Origin: Clostridiales bacterium
GTDB lineage: Bacteria > Bacillota > Clostridia > WRLR01
Direction: 5' to 3'
NCBI GenBank assembly: GCA_031263625.1
Contig: JAISFK010000196.1
Location: forward strand, 1 to 10,706
DNA: 10,706 bases
The position numbers were made by a program, and so were the translations under genes. This document shows, piece after piece, positions 6,264 to 10,706 of this stretch. Below the pieces are notes generated by a model that was given only the letters and a program-made list of their open reading frames with translations, was not told the DNA's origin and did not search any database. How positions within the stretch are numbered: position 1 is the first letter of the stretch; each line of letters opens with the position of its first letter.

Positions 6264-6779
6264 CTATCCCGGCAGGGCGAACGACACCTCGCAGACCTTC
6301 ACCGAGCCGTTGAATACCTCCAGCGCGTACACCTCGCCGGCCTTGAGCGGGAGCGGGGTGATGTAGAACGGCAGCAGGCGGTCGCCCAAGTATTTGTCCA
6401 TCTTTGAGGCGACCACCGCAAAGTCGAGGTAATTGCCCGCCGAGTCGCAAATCTTGAACACGAACGGCTGCCGCTCTATGCTCTTCGCCTTGCCGACAAG
6501 GCCGAAGACCAGCTGCTCGGAGCCGGCGTAGTAGACGAGGCTCGTCGGCTTGACGCCCGCGCTGCCGCCCAGCTCGCCGATGACGTCGAGCTTGACCCGC
6601 TTGCCCGGATCCCCCTGCAAGTCGTACACGAGGTACGTGGAATGCGACTGGTAGCCGGACGACACGACGAGCAGCCTGATTTTGGGCAGCGCGGCGACTG
6701 CGGCCGCGACGACTATTACCAGCAGAACCGCCGATATTGCGAGCTTTCTCCGCTTGGCCAGAACTGGCGAAACATCCAT
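6264..6779 (-). CDS. Uncharacterised protein with one N-terminal membrane anchor
   Basis: A 171-residue protein I do not recognise. It begins with a short basic segment (LAKRRKLA, residues 7-14) followed by a hydrophobic stretch at about 13-31, as in a signal anchor with a short cytoplasmic N-terminus. The remaining 135 or so residues would be outside the membrane. They are rich in beta-strand-like runs (LLVVSSGY, STYLVYDLQG, SLVYYAGSEQLVFGLVG, VYALEVFNGSVKVCEVSF) and probably form a small beta-sandwich-like domain. No catalytic motif is seen. It has only two cysteines, 111 and 163. The ATG at 6779 follows GGAGG with 5-nt spacing. A TTG 12 bases upstream is less likely. It lies between the export protein and the citrate-synthase-like gene on the same strand, with repeat-filled gaps on both sides. 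Confidence 0.75.
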   Translation of the reverse strand: MDVSPVLAKRRKLAISAVLLVIVVAAAVAALPKIRLLVVSSGYQSHSTYLVYDLQGDPGKRVKLDVIGELGGSAGVKPTSLVYYAGSEQLVFGLVGKAKSIERQPFVFKICDSAGNYLDFAVVASKMDKYLGDRLLPFYITPLPLKAGEVYALEVFNGSVKVCEVSFALPG

Positions 6780-6816
6780 GCGCGCCTCCAAATAATCCCT
6801 CTATTGTGCCGGGCGT

Positions 6817-6940
6817 TATGCCCGCGCCATGCTTGCGCTATGCCTGCATTTATGACCGTGCCATGCCCGCCGTATCATGCCCGTGCTATGCCGCCTGCAT
6901 TATGGCTGTGCCATGCCCGCGTCATGCTTACCCAGTTATG
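6817..6940. repeat. Degenerate ATGCC-rich tandem repeat, units of about 35-50 bp
   Basis: Three imperfect units start near 6817, 6851 and 6901. GTGCCATGCCCGC occurs at 6858-6870 and again at 6908-6920, exactly 50 bp apart. Two unit ends are GCTATGCCTGCAT (6838-6850) and GCTATGCCGCCTGCAT (6885-6900). The array covers nearly all of the gap between the export protein gene and the membrane-anchored protein gene. No gene is credible in it. Confidence 0.65.
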
Positions 6941-6951
6941 CTTATATGTTA

Positions 6952-7443
6952 TTACGCTTTAAGCCCGAACAGCGCCGGGAAAAACACCGACGCGGCCGTC
7001 ACGGCCAGCGCCGATATCGCGCCGCCGAGCATCGTGCAGATCACGGACTTCTTGAAATCGAAGCCCAAAAACGCGGCTATGGCGCTGCCCGTCCACAGCC
7101 CGGTCATGGGCAGCGGGATCCCTATGAACAGTATAAGGCCCAGCTCCTTGTAGCGCTCGACTTTTTTTGATCCGGCGCGGACCTTCCTGTCGATGAAGCC
7201 CGTCAGAAAGTCCAGCCTGCGGAATTTTCTCAAAAAATTTATGAGCGCGTTGAAAAAGAGCAGTATAAAGGGCACGGGTATCAGGCTGCCCAGGAAGCTG
7301 ACCGCCATCACCGGCAGCGGCGGCAGGCCCATCGCCCATATGCCGAGCGGTATGGCGGCCCGCTGCTCGGTCAGCGGTATCGCCGACCCGAACAGCACCC
7401 CCCAGTACCCAAGGTTCTCCAGGAATGACAATATTGAGTCCAT
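6952..7443 (-). CDS. Small multidrug export family membrane protein (COG2426 type)
   Basis: A 163-residue integral membrane protein matching the putative small multi-drug export family. EQRAAIPLGI (26-35) corresponds to the family's ELRGAIPLGI motif. GSLIPVPFILLFF (52-64) and IPLPMTGLWTGS (109-120) correspond to its two proline-containing conserved loops. About four hydrophobic segments are seen, near 12-24, 38-66, 101-127 and 134-158, with a basic linker (71-99) between halves. The family name is historical and transport activity is not well shown, so the substrate is unknown. The ATG at 7443 has only a weak ribosome site (AAAGAAG) but fits the family's N-terminus. The frame continues upstream to 7710 in meaningless sequence. 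The gene follows the zinc-ribbon gene by 115 nt and may share its transcript. Confidence 0.88.
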   Translation of the reverse strand: MDSILSFLENLGYWGVLFGSAIPLTEQRAAIPLGIWAMGLPPLPVMAVSFLGSLIPVPFILLFFNALINFLRKFRRLDFLTGFIDRKVRAGSKKVERYKELGLILFIGIPLPMTGLWTGSAIAAFLGFDFKKSVICTMLGGAISALAVTAASVFFPALFGLKA

Positions 7444-7455
7444 TGGCTTCTTTCT

Positions 7456-7472
7456 GGGCCGGCTGCCGGCCC
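7456..7472. other. Compact hairpin just upstream of the export protein gene
   Basis: GGGCCGG (7456-7462) and CCGGCCC (7466-7472) form a 7-bp perfect GC stem with a 3-nt loop, 12 nt before the ATG at 7443 and immediately before its weak ribosome site. A second inverted repeat, CGCAGT/ACTGCG, lies at 7497-7513, and CAATAGCTATTG (7553-7564) is a palindrome over the stop of the zinc-ribbon gene. No T runs follow, so terminators are unlikely. Effects on translation of the downstream gene are possible. Confidence 0.4.
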
Positions 7473-7558
7473 CGCGCCGCAACGCGCGGCAACATGCGCA
7501 GTGGCGCACTGCGGCGTGCAACAAATGCGCGCGCCTTGCTGTCCGCGCCCGGCAATAG

Positions 7559-8044
7559 CTATTGTTCCGCGCTCCCCTGTTCCTGCTTTTGCCCGCAGGC
7601 CGTGCAGAACACGCTGCCTTCGGGCAGCTCCGCGCCGCACGCCGAGCAGAAGGACTTCGCCGCCGCCGGCGCCTCGGCGGGATTTTCCGCAACCTCGGCC
7701 GCCGCGCCACACTTGCCGCAGAACGCCGAAGCGAGCGGCACGTCCGCGCCGCAGACCTGGCAGCGCTTCGTGCCCTTGACCTGGCGGATTTCCTCGGTGT
7801 GCCTGGCTATCCGCTCGTTCGCCGCCGTTATCGCGATGCACAGCTTGCCGATCTGCGTTTCGGGGTCGTGCTCGCCCGCCTCGTAAATCAGCTTGCCGAT
7901 CTGCGCGCGCAAGTTCGTAATCTGCCGCTGTTCGTCGGAGATAAGCGAGTTCAGCCGCGCCGTGTCCGTCAGCTCCTTCGTGCTCCGCACGACGTTTTGC
8001 GTAGTTTCGGCAATCTTCTTGCCAATGCCATCAAGAAGCGACAT
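7559..8044 (-). CDS. Coiled-coil protein with two C-terminal zinc ribbons
   Basis: A 161-residue soluble protein. Residues 1-92 are mostly helical and charged, likely a coiled coil (LISDEQRQITNLRAQIGKLI, 34-53). Two zinc ribbons follow: CQVCGA...FCGKCG with Cys95, 98, 109 and 112, and CSACGA...FCTACG with Cys133, 136, 147 and 150, joined by an Ala/Pro/Glu-rich linker (114-129). Double zinc-ribbon proteins of this layout are common in Clostridia and have no firm function; a scaffold or membrane-stress role would be a guess. There is no signal peptide or membrane segment. The ATG at 8044 follows AAGGGG, and a strong predicted promoter lies at 8110-8138. It is the first gene of the minus-strand series. 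Confidence 0.9.
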   Translation of the reverse strand: MSLLDGIGKKIAETTQNVVRSTKELTDTARLNSLISDEQRQITNLRAQIGKLIYEAGEHDPETQIGKLCIAITAANERIARHTEEIRQVKGTKRCQVCGADVPLASAFCGKCGAAAEVAENPAEAPAAAKSFCSACGAELPEGSVFCTACGQKQEQGSAEQ

Positions 8045-8078
8045 CGTGGTGTACCCCTTTCCTTTTCTTTCAATCCGC

Positions 8079-8098
8079 GCCCGAACCAGAGTTCGAGC
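8079..8098 (-). other. Leader hairpin of the zinc-ribbon gene
   Basis: GCTCGAAC and GTTCGGGC pair on the minus strand over 8 bp (one G-U) around a TCTG loop, directly after the predicted transcription start near 8103. It may protect the 5' end of the message. No regulator can be named. Confidence 0.35.
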
Positions 8099-8109
8099 TT
8101 GACATCAGC

Positions 8110-8138
8110 AGTATATCAGATTTTGCGCGCGCTGTCAG
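8110..8138 (-). promoter_or_regulatory. Predicted sigma-A promoter of the zinc-ribbon gene
   Basis: On the minus strand: -35 CTGACA (8138-8133), 17-nt spacer, -10 TATACT (8115-8110). Each box differs from consensus at one position. The predicted start near 8103 leaves a leader of about 58 nt. It is divergent from the promoter at 8160-8188, and the two -35 boxes are only 21 nt apart, so regulators could affect both. Confidence 0.65.
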
Positions 8139-8159
8139 CTTTCCGGCCGTTTATTTTCC

Positions 8160-8188
8160 TTGAAGCCAGAAGCCGGAAGTCATATAAT
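8160..8188 (+). promoter_or_regulatory. Predicted sigma-A promoter of the glycosidase-like gene
   Basis: TTGAAG (8160-8165), 17 nt, then a perfect TATAAT (8183-8188). The transcript would begin near 8195 and carry a leader of about 50 nt made largely of the 9-bp repeat at 8202-8228. Confidence 0.7.
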
Positions 8189-8201
8189 ATATGTCGAAGC
8201 A

Positions 8202-8228
8202 AGCATATGAAGCATATGAAGCGCATAA
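8202..8228. repeat. 9-bp tandem repeat in the leader of the glycosidase-like gene
   Basis: Units AGCATATGA, AGCATATGA and AGCGCATAA occupy 8202-8228, and the phase continues into AGAAAGGTT, which holds the ribosome site. The array lies between the -10 box and the start codon, as does the array at 1617-1643. Confidence 0.75.
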
Positions 8229-8243
8229 AGAAAGGTTTCAGCA

Positions 8244-10340
8244 ATGTTCAAAATAACCGCAAGCGAATCCAAAGGCTGGGAGATTGCCGACGGTTGCCTG
8301 TTTTTGAGGTGCTCGGATGAATCCGGTAAAATAGGCGGCCTGGAGTGCGCGGGCGGCAAACCGGTGTTCAAGGCGGAAGAAATCGACATGGAGAGCGACA
8401 GGGAGAGCGACAAGAAGACCGCCTATGCTGGCGATTGCAGTTTTAAAGTTGCATATGCTTCCGCTTCCGGCGATTGGGCCATGAGCGATGAAATCAAAGA
8501 AATAGCCAATGGGTTTTACGAAGTGGAAAGAAGCTGGCGCAACCTTTCCGGCAGCCCCCGGGAGGCTGTCTTGTTTTTTGAAATGCATACCTCTCTGAAC
8601 CCTGATTTCTATCTTGTGCCCTGCGTAAATTACAATGGCAATAAATACGGGTCGGGCCGTGAGCCCAAAGGGCTTTTGCACGGCGGGCGCCCCTGGGTTT
8701 TTCCATATAGCAGAGTCGGAGTGCCGTCGGCCGCTTTTTCTGAAGACTCAAAGTATTCAGTCGGGGTATTTGTGTCGGCCGCCGATGAAAAAAGCCTCGT
8801 GTCAGCGTGCTCCATGGAAAATTCAAAGGACGGGATGATTTACAGGCTATTTTGGCCGGATATCGAGAGGCCCGTATCGTACAGCGGGAAGGATCTCTAT
8901 TCCCCTCCGATTGAAAACACCATAAAAATGCGGCCTTTCGATGAATTCAGGGCAACATTCTACATATCGGCAAACCCCGTGATCGACAAAAACGCCGGAT
9001 GGACGAAAACATACGACAGGGTTTCCGATTTGAACCGGATTAAAGCAAAGCCGTTGTTCTCGCCGCAGGAAGTGTGGGAATATGGAATAGCCTTTGCGAA
9101 GCAGTCCCTGTTCTCTGATTTTGGCGATTCCGGATTGTTTGAGAAGGGCCTGCTTCCTGAAAGCGAAACAGCGCCCGCGAACAAATCGAAAACTTTGGAA
9201 ACTTTGGAAACTTTAGAACCTTTGAAAACTTCATGGAAGCACAGGCGGACAGTGCGGTACGAGATCGGATGGTGCGGGCAAAATGCGTCGCTGGCGCAGG
9301 CGCTGATAAATGATTTCTTGATCAGCGGCAATAATGAGTCTTTGTCAATAGGCGTCAAGGTTCTTGATACATGGGAAAGACGCGCCAGAATTGGCAATGG
9401 CCTGTTTTATGCGCGGCTCGCCGATGATATAGAAGGTGGCAAGCCCAGCGCGGAGGCGGACGCCTGCAATCTTGGCTGGGGAGCATGGCAAATGATGGAC
9501 GCCTGGCTTTTGGCGAAGGAAGCCGGCATTGACAAGCCCTTATGGCTGGACATGGGCATGAAATTATGCGACTTTTTCATCGCGCATTATGACGATGAAG
9601 CTATTTTCGGAAAGACATGGACAGCTGGCGGCATCTGCACAGACAAAACAGGGACAATCGGCGCATTTATTTTGCTCCCCATGCTCAAAGCATATGAAAT
9701 ATCAAAAGACATAAAATATCTCGAATGTTCTGTTAAGGCTTTCAATGCTTATGCCGCCAGGGATCTTGACAAAATGGAGTGCTCGGCGGGCGCCCTGGAT
9801 ACATGCTGCGTGGACAAAGAGACATGCTGGCCGCTGCTAAAAGCCGCCCTGGACTTATATGAGACGACGGGAGAAGATCATTTCCTCAAGTCCGCGTTAA
9901 AAGCAGGCTATTATCTTTTGAGCTGGATGTATCATTATGACGTTTTAAGCGATGCCGGGAGCGACTTTTCGCAATACGGCTATCGCACATGCGGAGCCAC
10001 TGCAGTGTCAACCCAGCACCATCACCTTGATCCGTGGGGCGGCCTTATCTGCGGCGATTGGCTAAGGCTTTACAGAATCACCGGCGATGAAAGGTGGAAA
10101 ACAAGGGCCCTTGCAACCTGGGGGAACAGTTTGCTCTGCATATCGGACGGGAGCTTGAAAATACATGGGGCAACGCGGCCGAAGGGCTCTCAGAACGAGG
10201 CATATTTCCACTGCATGTGGGCTTTCGGCGAAAATGACAAAATATCGCGCGGAAATATGAACGACTGGCTTGTTGCATGGCCGTGCGCCTTTAGATTAAT
10301 AACGCTGATGAGAGAAAAACAATGGGAAATTTTCAAATAG
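8244..10340 (+). CDS. Large cytoplasmic protein, probable six-hairpin (alpha/alpha-barrel) glycosidase-like enzyme of unknown family
   Basis: A 698-residue protein without signal peptide or membrane segment. Residues 1-270 look like a beta-rich N-terminal domain (for example FYEVERSW 91-98 and EAVLFFEMHT 107-116). Residues 335-690 alternate paired helices with aromatic and acidic loops, as in six-hairpin glycosidases: WCGQNASLAQALI (343-355), AGALDTCCVDKETCWPLLKAALDLYETTGE (about 515-544), GWGAWQMMDAWLL (410-422), STQHHHLDPWGG (589-600), GDWLRLYRITGDERW (604-618). I cannot name a GH family or the catalytic acids; Glu526 and Asp596 are candidates. The linker holds the repeat-encoded TLETLETLEPLKT (317-329). 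The ATG at 8244 follows AAAGG at 8 nt, with a perfect -10 upstream. It is less GC-rich than its neighbours and stands alone on its strand, which suggests transfer or different expression. Confidence 0.85.
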   Translation: MFKITASESKGWEIADGCLFLRCSDESGKIGGLECAGGKPVFKAEEIDMESDRESDKKTAYAGDCSFKVAYASASGDWAMSDEIKEIANGFYEVERSWRNLSGSPREAVLFFEMHTSLNPDFYLVPCVNYNGNKYGSGREPKGLLHGGRPWVFPYSRVGVPSAAFSEDSKYSVGVFVSAADEKSLVSACSMENSKDGMIYRLFWPDIERPVSYSGKDLYSPPIENTIKMRPFDEFRATFYISANPVIDKNAGWTKTYDRVSDLNRIKAKPLFSPQEVWEYGIAFAKQSLFSDFGDSGLFEKGLLPESETAPANKSKTLETLETLEPLKTSWKHRRTVRYEIGWCGQNASLAQALINDFLISGNNESLSIGVKVLDTWERRARIGNGLFYARLADDIEGGKPSAEADACNLGWGAWQMMDAWLLAKEAGIDKPLWLDMGMKLCDFFIAHYDDEAIFGKTWTAGGICTDKTGTIGAFILLPMLKAYEISKDIKYLECSVKAFNAYAARDLDKMECSAGALDTCCVDKETCWPLLKAALDLYETTGEDHFLKSALKAGYYLLSWMYHYDVLSDAGSDFSQYGYRTCGATAVSTQHHHLDPWGGLICGDWLRLYRITGDERWKTRALATWGNSLLCISDGSLKIHGATRPKGSQNEAYFHCMWAFGENDKISRGNMNDWLVAWPCAFRLITLMREKQWEIFK
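9192..9227. repeat. In-frame 9-bp tandem repeat inside the glycosidase-like gene
   Basis: Units ACTTTGGAA, ACTTTGGAA, ACTTTAGAA and CCTTTGAAA follow with no gap and encode the TLE/PLK triplets of residues 317-328. The array falls in the likely linker between the N-terminal and C-terminal domains, where 3-residue insertions would be tolerated. Confidence 0.8.
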
Positions 10341-10344
10341 CAAT

Positions 10345-10356
10345 TTTTCGCGAAAA
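10345..10356. other. TTTTCGCGAAAA palindrome after the glycosidase-like gene
   Basis: A perfect 12-bp palindrome beginning 4 nt after the stop codon. It has no loop and no T run after it, so it is not a normal terminator. It may be a protein site or chance. The rest of the 248-nt gap up to 10588 is GC-rich, without a credible gene, and ends in the 14-bp repeat array. Confidence 0.35.
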
Positions 10357-10508
10357 CCATGCTTCGCCGCCCGCCGACGCACCGCGCGGATCGCCCAAAA
10401 ATGCGGCGGCTCCGCGACAGCTTTGCGGCAACCGGCGATATTCAGGCCGCGCCACGCCGAGCCGGCCGCGCTTCGGGGCTGCCAAGGCCGCGAGCGCCCG
10501 GTATTCGC

Positions 10509-10577
10509 CGATTTGGGCTCGTCGATTTGGACTCGTCGATCTGGATTCGCCGATTGGGACTCGTTGATTTGGAATGG
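10509..10577. repeat. 14-bp tandem repeat upstream of the GNAT gene
   Basis: Four full units and most of a fifth follow with exact 14-bp spacing: CGATTTGGGCTCGT, CGATTTGGACTCGT, CGATCTGGATTCGC, CGATTGGGACTCGT, then TGATTTGGAATGG. The last unit runs into the GGAGG ribosome site (10576-10580) of the gene starting at 10589. Confidence 0.85.
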
Positions 10578-10588
10578 AGGATTGCTGG

Positions 10589-10706
10589 ATGCTCACCAAC
10601 ACGGACATTTTTCGCATTGCAATGGAACAGCACGCTATCGACGCGAATTGTTCCCCCGAGGATTTTACGCGGGAAGAAAATGTGGTCGTAATCTCGCGGC
10701 CGAACG
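10589..10706 (+). CDS. Start of a probable GNAT-family N-acetyltransferase, cut by the window edge
   Basis: A 39-codon open frame runs to the right edge from an ATG preceded by GGAGG with 8-nt spacing. The start MLTNTDIFRIAMEQHAIDAN followed by CSPEDF resembles the N-terminus of a Clostridial GNAT acetyltransferase group whose members begin with a similar MEQSAIDxNC pattern. The acetyl-CoA-binding region lies outside the window, so the call rests on recall of this start only. The 14-bp repeat array lies immediately upstream. I see no clear promoter; the repeats occupy the place where one would be expected. Confidence 0.6.
   Translation, partial: MLTNTDIFRIAMEQHAIDANCSPEDFTREENVVVISRPN

Noticed and set aside
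6817..6940. CRISPR-like array
   Set aside because: Units are imperfect and contiguous, with no constant repeat separated by unique spacers and no cas genes nearby.
7444..7710. N-terminal extension of the export protein up to 7710
   Set aside because: The extra residues are an Arg/Pro-rich out-of-frame reading of the zinc-ribbon gene. The family start fits the ATG at 7443.
10359..10691. Plus-strand open frame over the 14-bp repeats
   Set aside because: It reads the repeat in one of several open frames and overlaps the better-supported GNAT start at 10589 with its GGAGG.

Overview
The window looks like a piece of a GC-rich, anaerobic, Clostridia-like (Bacillota) chromosome. The basis is the diaminopimelate aminotransferase route to lysine and meso-DAP (dapL with dapF), a homocitrate/isopropylmalate-synthase-like enzyme resembling Clostridial (Re)-citrate synthases, strong AGGAGG-type ribosome sites, sigma-A-type promoters, and a terminal GNAT gene of a type I associate with Clostridia. 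Most genes have very GC-rich third codon positions. The large gene at 8244-10340 is visibly less GC-rich.

Layout. 2-166 (+) is the tail of an ATPase. It converges on 296-1597 (-), a complete AAA ATPase of the DUF4143 group. Further right, a long minus-strand stretch is read from about 8.1 kb down to 1.8 kb: a two-zinc-ribbon protein (7559-8044), a small-multidrug-export-family membrane protein (6952-7443), an unrecognised membrane-anchored protein (6264-6779), a (Re)-citrate/homocitrate-synthase-like enzyme (4665-6017), then dapF (3266-4192) and dapL (1827-3131). On the plus strand are a 698-residue protein with a putative alpha/alpha-barrel glycosidase-like C-terminal half (8244-10340) and the start of a GNAT acetyltransferase (10589 to the window edge).

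The dapF-dapL pair makes meso-diaminopimelate: DapL aminates tetrahydrodipicolinate to LL-DAP and DapF epimerises it. The operon has a long leader. A good promoter (4610-4638) lies just after the citrate-synthase-like gene. It is followed by a compact, unidentified structured RNA closed by a 17-bp stem (4321-4491), then a hairpin with a U-rich tail (4244-4284), then dapF. This arrangement of promoter, structured domain, terminator and gene suggests either a cis-acting attenuator/riboswitch or a separate small RNA, and is the best candidate here for something undescribed.

The second striking property is that the gaps between genes are full of short, degenerate, locus-specific tandem repeats. 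Four loci have a 9-bp period (1617-1643, 1798-1833, 8202-8228 and, in frame inside a gene, 9192-9227). Others have 14-, about 29-, 34- and about 50-bp periods. Two of the 9-bp arrays sit between a recognisable promoter and the start codon. I saw no tRNA, rRNA, CRISPR array, insertion sequence or phage gene.
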